64,000 nt of DNA, from assembly GCA_013397795.1 (NCBI GenBank), contig VZTJ01004774.1, positions 73,960-137,959 of the forward strand. The letters run 5' to 3'. The stretch comes from Orthonyx spaldingii (taxonomy: Eukaryota; Chordata; Aves; Passeriformes; Orthonychidae). Position numbers and translations under genes: made by a program. Below the pieces are notes generated by a model that had not been told where the DNA came from, ran no database searches, and was given only the letters and a program-made list of their open reading frames with translations. Within the stretch, counting starts at the first letter, position 1, and every line of letters begins with the position of its first letter. Of this stretch, positions 12,801-26,042 are shown piece after piece.

Positions 12801-14889
12801 CACTGACACTGATCATATTCTCAAATCCTTTAGGCCTCAAAGTCATACTTTAGGCATACATGAAATCACAAAACACCTGCAAAGAAATTGAAAAATAAGC
12901 CATTCAGTTTTGGCAACATGAACTAGTCTTCAAGTTCTGGAGTACATTAACCTGGTAGATAAATAGTTCTTGTTCCCTAAGATTGATTTAGTAGCCTTCT
13001 CTAGCTAAAACCTGACTCTTATAGAACTGATGGTGGTTCTGAAGGTGTTCTTCAGTATGAACCAAAAATTCAGACTCTGGCCTTCAGATAACATTTATGA
13101 CACTCTACCTTTTAAAATCCAAAGTAAATAAAAGTAGAAAACTGGGAACATGTCAGTACATACCTTTTTGATGAAAGATTTTATAAATAATGATGTATAA
13201 AATTATTGTAGGTATACCAATATAAAACTGCGGAGCCAACTTGAACATGGTGATACCAGAGGTCATGTTTTTCAGGAATTTTCACAATATTTGGAGCTGG
13301 TCTCTGAAAGTTCAGTTTCAGGATTTAAATTGTTACATTAGCCTCAGAAGCAAGACCCTAAATAAAATGGACAATAGTTGTGAATACATTTTGAAGCCAC
13401 TGTTAGCAATTCAGACCCTGGATGCCTACATTCTGTTCATGTTATATGTAGTACATCACACAGCCCTGTTCCAGCATGATTGATTTTGTCAGGCATGTAA
13501 GCTGTCCATACACCATAGCAGAAAACCTCTCACAGCCACACTAATTTATTAAGGAATGAACCCACTCCTTAGGAGTGAGTGGACTTCTTACACTGCCTAC
13601 CCAGTAGGTTTGCTGCAACGTCATGTACAAGACAGAGTTTATTTGTGGAAATACGCATAAAGATGGAGTCTCTGGTAGTTATAAGATGGCTCTCCTAGAC
13701 ATTCTTTATATATGCATTATGAATATATTTATTGGAACAGAACTTGCATTAAAACAAATGTGATTTGACTGAAAGCTACTGTTATAGTAGATTTGCCTTG
13801 TCTCAGTAGAGTGGAGGCTGTCATACTATCCAGAACAAGAAAATACTCAATTCTCTTCTTTCTGTCTTAATTAACTTAATCACAACATTCTGCATTCTGG
13901 AACTTATGTGCATATTTATAAATCCAAGACTCACATCCTCTTAATGCCTTGAAATAAATAGTTAATATCCATAGAAATGTCAAGCCTTACTCATTGTACC
14001 TTGAGCAACACAATGAAGATATTTTGCATATTCAAACATAGTCATATAAGTAGTTAATACTCACTAGAATGACTTTGCATCTATCTTGTACATTGTCATC
14101 AAAAATAGGTGTAGCAAGAATGTATTCACAAGTGCAATAGGTCCCATCTTTTTTCTAGAACAAAGGAAATACACAAGGTAAGAACAATGATCATTCAAGG
14201 GAAGATGCCATTAACCAAAGCCACTAAACTAAGATAAAGTCCTCAGAATGTTCTGAGATATTCACTTTCAATACACATATTAAACAGACAACTTTTTGTT
14301 TGTCAGTCCAACAGATATTTCTGACAATTCTTCCACACTATATACTGCATGGAACTCTTCTTCTAGATTGTTCCTTTAATGAAGTCTCTCAATGTGTTCA
14401 TACAACTCTGGAAGACCTGACTCTACCGTCACTAGTAGTAACCTTCCTGAAATACCTCAGTGATTGAAGAAGTGGCTCTGGCGTTATTTGGCAGTTCTCA
14501 AGGAGTTTTCCAGAAACACATAATTTTTAAACTTTTACTGCTACTTGCAGAACATCATGTTCAGATGGCTTTAGGCATGGTTTCTTCTGCTCTCAACTGT
14601 TTGCTCAGTTCAACTTCAAACAGCAAATACCCTGGATTACTTATCCCTTTCTAGTACTTAGGCCATAACAATCCTCAGACATTTTTGAAAATCTAATGAG
14701 GGGTCTTCTTGTAACATTTGCTACCTAGAGAGAGAAAAACCCACCATGACTTATTAGCAAAGCCTCTCCCTTCTTGAAAATCAATGGGCACTCAGCTCCT
14801 ATATTCCTGCCGGTCCCAAGAGTGTTAAGGAAATGTCCTGGTCTGACCACTGGCAGACACTTTAGCAGTCACATTCCCAATACTAGAGA
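9891..14889. other. Intergenic DNA with one exon-like segment
   Basis: This is AT-rich and lacks a long open frame. It contains a possible 90-bp exon on the - strand at 14065-14154 (see findings). The rest, including 10100-10340, where a 74-codon - strand frame is open, shows nothing I recognise as a gene, RNA or repeat. Confidence 0.55.
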
Positions 14890-15485
14890 CTTTGTTTCAC
14901 TGCTGGGACTAAAACACCTTCACAGTAGGTGGCTGCAGTGAGCCAACAGGTGCCTTGCTTGACACACCACAATCCCGCAGTCAAACCAGGTTTCCTTACT
15001 GGTTCCACTGCAAGTTTCCCATAGCAGAGTCTCAGATGTCCACAAAGCAATTTACTCATGGCACAGCAGTGAAGAAACAGCTCGAGCTGGTGCCTCTGAG
15101 CAGAACCCCTAACAAAGGAACCCCCTCACAATCTGCAGGCGGGCAAGTCTCGCTCTTCTCGAGTCTTCGGCTTCTGCTGTGTCTCTCCGTGTCCATTGAC
15201 CTGCCTGGCCACTAGTCTTCGCACCCTTTGTTATGCAAAGGATTGGCAGTTCACGGCCTCTTGTCTCTCTGGGCTCTCACCCAGGGCTCAATCTGCATCT
15301 TGAACTGCAGTTTACAAACCCAGCTACCTGCACCAGCTGTATTCCTCAACAGAAAGTTGGACTTGGGATATTGAAAATTCAGGTCCATGCCATGAATTCT
15401 TCTCTATTAGACCTGCCTCAAGAAGAGGTTTTCTGCACCCTCCCAATAACCTCCCATTCCCACTGCCTCCTTGTCAAAGGCTAGT
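14890..15485. mobile_element. ERV-like block (LTR or internal fragment)
   Basis: This stretch is richer in GC and CpG than its surroundings (for example around 15140-15250). It resembles, from memory, a passerine endogenous-retrovirus segment containing 'ctcgagctggtgcctctgag' and 'gtgtctctccgtgtccattg'. Two open frames of 83-86 codons cross it, but neither shows a Gag, protease, polymerase or Env motif. They are best read as non-coding LTR or leader sequence. Both ends are approximate, no flanking duplication was identified, and orientation is unresolved. Confidence 0.5.
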
Positions 15486-18175
15486 CTCTCCATTGTGACA
15501 ATACTTGTGTTTTTATATTCAAGACCACTTTTTAAAATTTCATTTTAAAAAAATTATTTCACATAAATTAAAGGATAGTTCTACTACAGTGAAGAGCTGG
15601 AGTCAGGATAGAAAGGAAATTTCCTAAAATTATTTTTCTAACAAATATTTTATAAAGCCTTGTTGTGTTCCATAACCAGAAATGTGGGCTTCTGTCACCC
15701 TCAGCCCTCTCATACCACCATCACATCCCAGCATGGGAGGATGGGAGCTATAGAATGAAATGCTTTTGTCACTCTGACATATCTCATCCTCTTTATGAAA
15801 ACATGTTTATCCCATCTAGTTCTTGCTATCAGTCTGAGATTTGGTTTGTCAAGGTTTAGATGAGCTCAAACACTTGCAAAATAGTTTCCTAGTTTTGACT
15901 GTAGAGATTATGATATGGAAAACTTCGGCAATAGAACTTCAGGCACAGCTGCAAGTTGGATGTGTGAGGTGTCTGTGAAGCTTCTAACAAAACATTCTTG
16001 TAGGATAGCTGCACCACATTTCAAAATGTGCTATTTCAAAGTAAATTACTTTCCTTTCACAGCACAGTAATTGTTAACTGTGAATATTTGCAGTTACTAC
16101 AGGAATACACATAGATGGCAGACTAATAGAAGGATTGTTAATTTATTTTACCAGTGGTGTATAATGGTTCTTTTGCACTTCTCTTCTTCTTTCTTTGAAG
16201 AAAGAGGCATGAGGGAAAGATGTACTATATGTCTTTCTATCATTATTGAAATTAGATATTTGTATAAAGACCTACAGCATCATTTGTAATGCTCCACTCT
16301 CTGAAATTGCTGCTTTAATCAAGTGTAATACAGGAAACAGGATGTACAAAGCTAAAAGGAAGATAACATGTTCAACCGTACTTGGCCCAGTATGTCTTGA
16401 CTCTCACAAGAAGGCCAGAGTGGCAGGTTCTGGAGGCAAAGTCAAATACTTAGCCATCACAAATGCTGTATAGTGGTTCATGCTCCATATCGCTTCTGAC
16501 CTAAACTGCTGCAAAGCTTTTCTCATCTACAGCCATCATCAAAAAAGTAGAGGAAATTTAACCTCCATTCTTGTACTGATCTAAACCTCTTAGCTGAAAC
16601 AACCACCAAAGAAGACCTTTAAAGTCCATGGTAAACATAATTATCTTGTTTTTTGGCCAGATCTTCCACTAACTAGAAACACAGCTCCCACAGGATGCCA
16701 AAAGACCACCAGAAAACCTGTTGTCAACTCACATGGTTGTATGATTTGGATGAAGTTGCAAAACTTGTGTTAATAAGCCTCCTTCTGCCACTACCAATAT
16801 TTCTGGACCCCTCAAGCTTTTTATCCCCTGCACCTGGTACGCATACAGAGGAGATGTGACTCTGGCATGCTCAGCCATGACAGGCATGTTCATGATCCAG
16901 AGGGAAAGCTTCCTTCCCTCTATTTTGTCATGGTCTTTCCTTCTCACTCAGTATACCATGTCCATCAGTAGATGATGGGTCAGAAGGGAAACCAAAATGT
17001 TCCACTGCATATGCATGAGAACAAGACCTAATTAACAGAGAATGAGAGGTGGAAATTGGTTGTGTGAAATCTGCATGAAACACATGAGCCTTGATTTCTC
17101 TGCTCTCCGCTATGAGCTGTCTTCACATTCAAATACCTTCTGGTGCTGTGGCTGAAAGAAAATTTCTTGGGGTTGAAATAAAATTTCACCTTTGCTGGAA
17201 GTCTCCTGGCTAAGTCTGCTGTTGCTGGGAAACTCTGTGCAGCCCTTCCTCAGGGCTGAACCCTGTAGTCTTAATCTTTAATTAGCTTTCCCTTGACCCC
17301 TCCATAAGTCTTGCCACTGAAAGACTTCTTCATAGGGTGAGGGAGACACTTCTGTAAGTAAGACCTTCCAATAAATCTCTTTAGAAGTGCTCAGGCTAAG
17401 AGAGCTGCCAGGACCTACAGAGCACTCTGTCTTGTCTCCACAATAACAGGGTTTTCTGTAGAATACTCTGGAGCGGCTTCCAATTAATGTAATTTCAATT
17501 TTGCCTCTTTTATCTCTCTGATGTTGCCTGGGTTCAGGCCATTCCCAGTCATGAAGATTTTACACGACAGAAGAAAAAAAAGTGCTGGTTTAATAAGTCT
17601 TTTCACAAAGAGACCCCTTGCTCTCTGCAACTCAGCTAGGCACCCACATGCAAGGAGCCTGTCCCTCAAATAAAGGGACATCTTCAGGCAAAATGTCTCT
17701 GCTTTCTGGGATTATTTTGGTGATAACGTGGTATCTAACAGCCTTCCTTTTTTTGAAGTGGCCTCGAAAAATTTCTGTTGTCATCATTCAACATCAGAGA
17801 GCTTTTTCTCCATGTCAGAGAAGACCAGCTGCTGTCTTACTTTTCCAGGTCCAACTCTCATGCTCAAAGGTTTCCTGCAGCAACAGCTCTGCCATGTAGA
17901 GCAAATCTAGGAATTTGTGTGTTGTGATGCAATTCTCAGTGGAGAAATATTTAACTGGGAGGATGGTCTCCAAGTCATATAGTACTGTATGAAGGTGTTT
18001 GCTGGGAGTACTTTTTCAGGCTCTGGCCACAGATTCTTCGGACTTAACCTGCTACACTTTCCACATTTCACTTCATTTTCTCTCCAAAGCAAAAGAAACT
18101 TACTCTTGTACAGACCCTCTTGACATGATTCCATCTTTCAATGACTGATTACATCGTCACTTTCTATTTCTTTCC
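15486..18175. other. Intergenic DNA, nothing recognised
   Basis: This is non-coding sequence of ordinary composition with only short chance open frames (under 95 codons). No repeat family, RNA gene or clear regulatory cluster was recognised. Confidence 0.55.
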
Positions 18176-19781
18176 TGGTAAGCGCTGCTACAACACTTAC
18201 TCTTTTAATTCTTCCTTCCCCTTTGCAACATGCTGCCTAACACAAAAACAGTCAAGAAAAATCTCCTAAAGGAATTGTTCTTCCAGGCTTGTATTGTGCT
18301 ATTCAAGAAGCACCTTCACAGTTTAAAAGTGAAGAAGTCTTGGCCATGCAGATACTACAGGTTTGTCATGAATGTACCCTGGGGGCCTGTGATCTGCTTC
18401 CGTGGTAACAGCACAGCTATATGTGGTGACTAAGCTCCTGACACCCAGGGAAAGCAACAGTAACAATTTTTTTTCCATCTGAATATAATTTTGCTGTGTT
18501 TGAGTCCTTTCACTGTGAGCTTCTTGCACTAGTGCTATTTCAAGTGCTGCTTAACATTTCCTTGTGGTGGGACTTCCCTTGTTTTCATAAAGTATTTTGT
18601 TTGTTTCTGTTGGTGTTTAGGATTTTTCCTTTTGTTTCTTTCTTTCATAGAATTTTGTCCCATCTGTCGCTAAGAAACCATAATAACCAATACTTAAGGG
18701 AGACAAAAGAAGTTGTCACACTCAGGGGAGGCACACACCTGGCTGCATTTCTGTTATCTGAGGGGTTTCTCTTGGAAGGGCAGAGATACCACAAGATTTG
18801 GGCTGGGGGAAGGGGTTGGGCGCAGCTCCTAGCTCTCTTGCTCGTTGGCATTGGAAGAGGAGACAGGCTGCAGTCACTGTGGGGAGAATTTGCCACCACT
18901 GTTGGGACTCCCATCTCCTGCTGCCTTCTTCTACCGTGAGGGGAGCTCTGCTTGTAAGAGCGGCCGTTGCACTGGGACTTAATATTAACACTCTACTGCA
19001 CTAAAAAAAAAGGATGATCACCATTTGCTCGGCTGCCTCAGGGGAAAACTCCAGGACCCCAAGCCCCTTCCCCCTCAAAGGGAGCCTCTTCCTCCTGCGT
19101 TCAGGAGCCAGGCTGCTGCTGCCAGCCGCGCCATGTCTCTGCTACTGCTTGGGGGTTTTTTTGCTACACTGTAGCCGTGAATCCCCTGCCTGCTGGGACA
19201 CCCTGCAGTTTCAGCTACAGCTGCGGAGTGTCTGATACACCTTGTTTACAACTCTGGGATTTTGCTTGTCCCTGCCATTCCAGCTCACTGCTTCCGAGGT
19301 TCCCTGCTACAGCTCCTTTTGCTATCCAGAGGCGCACTGGCACGGACTGCCCCTGTGCGGTTTGTAAAGGAAGCCCCTTTTCCCTCCCTTCTGCCGGCTG
19401 TGCCCGCCATTAACCACGTGCTGAGAGGCGACTGAACTCCCGCCACAGCGCCCCCTGGAGCCACGTGGGAATCATCGCACCTGCCCTGCCTGGATGGGAG
19501 CCACCAGCGCCCCTGCCGGCTGTGACCGTAACTACACCAAAGGGGAACGTGCCTGCAGCCGACAGAACACTGTCATTGGGTTTCTGGTTTTCTTTGCCGT
19601 TGTTGTAATTGTTGTTGTTTGTTTGCCTTGTTATGCATACTCATAGGGAATTGTTATTCCTTTTGCCATATCTTTGCCTGAAAGCCCCTTAATTTCAAAG
19701 TTATGATAATTCAGAGGGAACCTCCATTCCAAGGGAGGTTCCTGCCTTCCTTGGCAGACACCCGTCTTTCAAACCAAGACA
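18176..19781. mobile_element. GC-rich LTR-like retroelement block
   Basis: A GC-rich island (about 18720-19560) is followed by a tail that I recognise from passerine LTRs. The tail has a 'ttgttgttt' run, 'ccatatctttgcctgaaagc', and a terminus 'tctttcaaaccaagaca' ending at 19781. The right end is fairly secure. The left end is a proposal: CTTTCC at 18170-18175 followed by TG matches CTTTCC at 19782-19787 and could be a 6-bp target-site duplication, which gives a 1606-bp element. Open frames up to 147 codons (18496-18939) lack any retroviral motif. Strand is uncertain because the family is often seen beginning with the reverse complement of this terminus. Confidence 0.5.
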
Positions 19782-22700
19782 CTTTCCCAAGAGCATCCTT
19801 CATGTTTCAGATTGCTGCCTCATCCTAGTTGTTTATAGACACCCTATGACTTCTGCTATTCTTGGTACCCAATACTAATTGGTAAGTAGTCACCCAGCCC
19901 ATGGCTTTCCATTTCTTAGGGGAGATTGTTTTACAGCACTCACTTCATTTGTGGTTTCTGAAGTCCTTAATTTCCTATGCAATGATTTATATTCTGCTAT
20001 GATCCAGCTTTAGTTTATGCTTCCTGAATTTTGACTGAGCAGTGGTATTTCCTCTTGTCTTGGTCACATATGTCTACACTGCCATGTATGTTTTCACCTC
20101 CTGTCAACCATCCTGCATCATGCACCCTTTTCCCAGGAAATCTTGTGTGCTGATAACAGGCCAGCAGGTGTTTCCTACCAAATGTTATGGCTGCTCATCT
20201 CTTCTTCCAGTCCCATGTACCTTGCCCAGGATGGGCCGTTTGTATTCAGAATATGCTGCAAGGTTCTGATAAATGATAGCCTATAGCACATGGAGCCTAT
20301 TTTTTTGCAGTGATAAGTAAGCATCCAGACTGTCATTTTTTTCCTCTTTGTACCCACTTTAGAGGTTTGGCTACTTTTGGACACTGAGGTTCCTTTGCAT
20401 CTCACTCATGGAAGTAGCTGCTGAAATACCTGAGTTATCAGTACCAGAACCTTGGGAGGTGACTTATTTTTGCAATTTCTAGTTTTGCCTAGTTCCTGGA
20501 CACAAAATTTCCCAGTTGTTAGAAAAATACCCTTTTACTTGCCTCTGCTATGGAATAGATTCCACATGTATAAAGTTTTTTATTAAATGAAACCGCTTTT
20601 TCTGTGTTAGAACTGATTTGACAGCATGTCAAACACATAAGAGAGATTCTGACCTTTCCCTTTGCATCTGTAGTCAATCTGTAGTTCTCCAACAACTGGG
20701 GTTGAAGAACACCATATTTCATTAGTCCTACTAATGCAAGCAGTGTTAGAATCCAAATGGACACTGTCTTTTGCCCTTCTTGTGTCTCATGAATACAGAA
20801 TACTTTTTCCCCAGCTGTTTATTCAAAACTTGAGTATTACAGGTTCTCCTTTGGCCCTGTGCATCTAATTATACTTAGGCAGCTAGCTACATTGTTATTC
20901 TCCTCTTTGCCTTGCACTGTAGCCAAGAAGAGTGGTGTGTCACTGCTGTTGCTCAAGTCTCTTTGGGGGTGCTCTCCAACTGCAGGCACCAACTGCACTG
21001 TACACCCTGTACTTTTCTGTTTGCTTATGCGTCATGCCTCTGCAAAATGATTTACTTTGTGGTTGGAGTCAAACAGCCTTATCAAAATGCAACTCTTCAG
21101 TAAAGGTGTAATGAAATATTTGGACCTCATGAAAACAGAATGTTTTGCTATTTTGCCCAGGGAAGTTTAGGAAGAGGGTGATCGATTTCTCAGCTGTTGA
21201 GTCAGCATTTGGAGGAAGAGGGAAGAAAGGCTGAGAAGGATCTCCCTAAATGGCCAGAAAATTATTTTCTTTTAGCACAGTTTTGACAGTCAGAATTTGA
21301 AACAGTCAGAACACAAAGCTGCAAATAAAGGAAAATGATGCTGCCATCTAGATTCAAAAGCAAATTCACAGATGCCTGTAAAATAAAACTAAGACCAGCT
21401 CAGTAGAGCCCGAATCTGTCTGCAATTCAGGCTGAGGGGGTACCAAGCAATTCTTACCTGCAAGGAGGATAGCTGTGTGCACGTGGTGCTGAGTCCCTGT
21501 AATATGCCATCCCAACAGGCAGTGTGTCCTACATGACGGTGAACACCTGTATAACACAGTGCTATATATAGTCCCAGACCAGGGCTGCCTCATATACATG
21601 TATGCATCCATGTCCAAAATTGCTCTCATCTGGGCTAGATTTTAAGATCACCAGAGGGTGCAGATGGAGAACTCAATGGGAATGGGCCATAGAAAACAGT
21701 TTATCTCTATTGGTCCTGAATGTGTTTGAAAATTTGGTTATGTTTCAAATATAATAATGAATTTGGTGAAAGTAAGTTTGATTATTTGATCCTACAAAGT
21801 GTTTGATTTTTGCCTGAGATGACATTCCTACAGGACAAATTTTATTTATGCTCATATTTCCTTCTAATTGTTTATGATGCAATTGCATATGATAGGATTT
21901 AGAAAAAAATTCTTATTAAAGAATGATTGTAAAACTTATATCTTCATCTGTAGTGGAAAAAAGATTCTTTTAAGTAGCATTCTTTACCTATATTAGTTCT
22001 TCCTTCATCAAATATTTCTTCACAAATTCCTTCTTACTAGTATTGGATTTCATAATTGAAAATAATAATATTTTAGAAATAATATTAATAGAAAATAATA
22101 TTTTCTCACTTTTTAATTGTTTTCAATTAATGATGGCATATATTGGAATTCTTGTAATAAACAGAGAATTCAAATTTACTGATTGGTAGGGGGAAAAGAA
22201 TAATTTCGCTTGCAATCCCACACAGACATCATATTAACAAATTATCATACATTGGTGTAGGTATACCAAGAAAAAATAGGGGTTTCCTCATTTCATAGGG
22301 ATGATTACATTTTGACTTATATACATCTAGTAGGAAAGGGGCACTTTGAGAGGTAATCAGCATCTGCAAATCTCAAAAGAAAAATTGGATTCAAGTTTAT
22401 AAAATATTCCTATTGACTTGGGCCCAGTTTGCACTTAGATTTTACAAACTAAAGATGATATACCAGAGGGGACGGAATTTGTATCTGTTAAGTGTGCATT
22501 AGCTTAACTCATTCCTGGAACAATACAGAATTATACTGTATTGAAAGTATAAATGCAGTTATACCATAGTTCTAACACCTGTAGTTAAAATTTTAAGCTT
22601 AGTATAAATGAAAAAAAAAGTCAAAACGAAGAAGCAAAGTGACTTGATAAGATACTGCAGAGGAGCTAGAGAGCACTTCACTGTTCTATAAATGCATGCT

Positions 22701-23760
22701 GATGGCAAGTGATCAACAGTACACATTTCAGTCTTCACAACACTCACACAAGTGTCAATTTGGCACCAAATGGCTGAAATCTGATCAAAGCTTTTGAACA
22801 AGGACCCAGTGAACTTACAAAGGACTATTTTAAGGCCAGCCATTTCTAGTCTTGGTAACCTTAAAGGGGAGACAATCAGTCTCATTGAGGTAGTGCTGAA
22901 GATTTCCTCCAGCTGTAGTGGAGAGAGCAAAATAAAGTGCCCTAAAGAGGTACCAGGGCTTCCTCCACTGACCCCTGTGAAAACTAGTTATGCTCTGACA
23001 CCCTGAAAAGAGCATTGGTAATCAGCCTACGGATATTTTGGCATCTGGGTATCTTACCTGACAGACATACATATTGTCTTCAATGTCCTCTCAAACCTCG
23101 CTAAAACCTGGGACAATAGCTGTCCAGTCATGCCAAGTTCAGGTATGCAGAGGAGAAGGACTGTTTAGATGTATACGAAGAGGCATACCTACAAGTGTGT
23201 CCAAGGAGGAAAAGACAATAGCACCGCAACCTAGAAAGCGAATCAATTATCCCAGGCTTTTCTGGGCTCCCTTGAGTTTGACTTCTCAGCATTAGGAATT
23301 GATTAGACGATGTAACTAGTAAGATGGGAAATAGCCCTATCCCATCTATCACACAGAAAGAAGGCTTCTTACAGGTTCCCTTCCACATCAAAACCAGGAG
23401 ATTTGCAGCAGCTGGCCCCACTTAAAAATCTGACTGTTCAGAACCATCAATGAGTTTCATGGTTACAGTGACTCATTGCAGGAAGTAAATGAATGGGAAA
23501 ACCAGGAAAAAAATTGATAAAAAATGAAGAGCAAAAAAAATATTAAACCCCCCCCCCAGCAGTCTTAGTATCTTAGACCACATATTTGCACTCCATTCTA
23601 ACAAAAGACAACTATGAGCTTGCACGTGTGCGCACACACACACACTCTTGCTTATTCTATGCTTTTTTGCCTCATCTGGCAGCCGCTTTCCGGTCCAGCA
23701 GACACTAACATCTAATGAGACAAACTTCCCATTTTCAGAGTAATCAGTCGGCTGCACTAA

Positions 23761-23815
23761 TTGCAAATGCAAATATGCAAATTTATATTAATTAATTACT
23801 CTGCTAATTAGTTCT
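23761..23815. promoter_or_regulatory. Candidate enhancer: POU octamer array plus TAATTA sites
   Basis: Two perfect ATGCAAAT octamers lie end to end at 23767-23774 and 23775-23782. A one-mismatch copy, TTGCAAAT, overlaps at 23761-23768. Immediately downstream are TAATTAATTA (about 23789-23798) and CTAATTAG (23804-23811), which are homeodomain-type cores. ATGCAAAT is the classical site for OCT/BRN POU factors, several of which are neural regulators. The cluster is about 19 kb 5' of NEUROD6. The motifs are seen directly; enhancer function and the target gene are inference. Confidence 0.4.
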
Positions 23816-25947
23816 GCAGTCTTTTTGGGGTAATAAATCATTGTGCAGTGGAAGGGAAACATGTCCTGTCCCATTTCACTCCACATAAAAATTTAATGTA
23901 CTAATTGAAGAAAATATATTAAAAAAACCCTGATTCTGATAACTCTAACTCTACTGAGAGGTCCCCTATAGAAAGGTATGATTGTAAGAAGTCTTGCACA
24001 TCCCCAGCAAATGCCATCACTAAGGTGCCTGTTAGCAATTTAATTATCACATTATGAGCTCCAGGAAAAACCAGTTTGCTGTGCTGCAGGCTGTGACTCT
24101 GAGCTCCATAGTCGACACATTTTGCTGCAAATGCTGTTTATACATCCATGAAAGATGATCTGGAGGAAAACAGTCACTTTGCTCTACCTGAATCTTTTGT
24201 TAAGGCTTGAACTTAAATTCCAGGAATCTGGGTCTGCTTTATACTTTAATTCTGCAGCCTCATTAGATCACATTTGAATGGGTTGTTCAGGGAAAATGAA
24301 GAGTAACTGAAGAAGAAACTGCGTGCAGAGCCCTTCCCTGGTCTTGAATTTTGCTCTGTCTCTGATCCATTTCAACAGGGAACTTTCAATTCCCCATCTG
24401 GCACCACCTCTTCCTTGCAAGCCTTATGTTGCCAGCATACCCTGGGAATAAGGAGGGTCATTTCACTGGCTCTCCCTGGTGTTTTGCCCAGCCTCAGGCG
24501 ATCCTCAGGCGTAGTCTTCCTTCCCCACACCAGTATCTGGAAGGTGCAGTGAGTTCCCCATACTGACTTAATGCCCCAGAAATGACATGCAGGGCATCAT
24601 GCTCATAGAACCTTATGTACCAAAGACTACCAAGGTGTGAAAGTCAATGTGCAAGGTGGAGCTTATTCTACATTTTCCTTTTTTTAAGGACAGGGAAAAA
24701 ACCCATCCCCATAGCATAACAAACCCAATGGCACCTGGCTGTGAAAAAAGAACCCCCCCATCGAATGAAGCTGCAACAACTACCAGCAATGCTAAAGTGC
24801 GCAGTTCATTATAGACATTGTGGGAGCCAAAGACCCTTCTAAGCAGAAGGCTTAGTTTAGAAAGGTATTAAGCAAAGTGAACCCTCTTCTGCCACACAAG
24901 TTCAGGCTAACTAGAAATCTTCCACAGCTCCCAGGTTTTTTCATCCTCCACTTGCTTACTTTTTTTTCACAGTTTTGCACCATTGTTTCCATTAATGTGA
25001 AACATCCACAGAGCATTTTCTTGAGAGTTTGAATGTATCTTAAGATGCTGTATAGATGTAGGTTGGAAACTAGTGAAAGATGTTATAAAAGTCAACAGAG
25101 GACTTTGGTTATCAGAAATTCAGACAACTCATATAACATTGTCTTCCATTATTAAAATAAATAAATGTTTATGCTTTAAATTATTTGTTTTAAATTGAAA
25201 CAATAAATGAGATTTACAGGAAATTAAATTCCAAGGGCCTTTATCATTCTACATTCAACCAGAAGTTGAGCTGTATACTTTTCTCATAATTTGAAACCCT
25301 AGGATAACTTCTTTCTTATTTATTTTGCTTTCCTATCCAAACATTTGAATAACTGTTAAACCGAGAGCCTGAAGTCCTGTGATTTAGGCTCTAGGAAACA
25401 AAGGGGAAAAAAAAAAAAACACTAAAATAGCTTACACTGAAAGAGCAGTTTATGGAACAGCCAAAGATAAAATTTATTTTTCAAGCAGTTGTCATTTTTG
25501 TTTGAAATCCTAATATACATGAATGGCTATGCCATTCAACATCATGCAAATTAAAATATTTATTTAAAAGCAAACCACCTTGGATCTTTCCAGGTTTGCA
25601 GGATCCTGGAATCACAAGAGATCCAAAGTATTTGTTATAGACTGCAGGCCTCTCCACCTGCTGAGAATTTTGCAGCTGTTTTTTTTTTAAGGTCTTCAAG
25701 AGATTAATATGTAAAGATTTTAACAAAACTCAACAGGCGACACTTAAATAATTAATAGATACAAGATAGTAATGTTCTGATTGTCTGTAGTGTGCTTTAA
25801 AGTGTTACATTTAAATTGTAATTGTACTGGGACATGAGATGTAACTTAAGACATTGAATAAAACCCATCCTTTGATGGATTTGCTTCTATTAGAAAGCTT
25901 CAACAGGACATGTATATTTTGCAAATTGCAGTAGGTGTGAACAAAAA

Positions 25948-26042
25948 TTTCTTTTTCTTTTTCTTTTTTTCTCTTTCTCTTTCTTTTTCTTTTTCTTTTT
26001 CTTTTTCTCTTTCTTTTTCTCTTTCTCTTTTCTTCTTTTTCT
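25948..26042. repeat. CTTTTT/CTCTTT pyrimidine microsatellite
   Basis: About 95 bases of nearly pure C/T are built from CTTTTT hexamers interrupted by CTCTTT units. It is a polypyrimidine/polypurine simple repeat with no coding content. Confidence 0.9.

Noticed and set aside
18496..18939. 147-codon open frame on the + strand
   Set aside because: It lies in the GC-rich LTR-like block, where stop codons are sparse, and has shadow frames on the opposite strand; no motif was seen.
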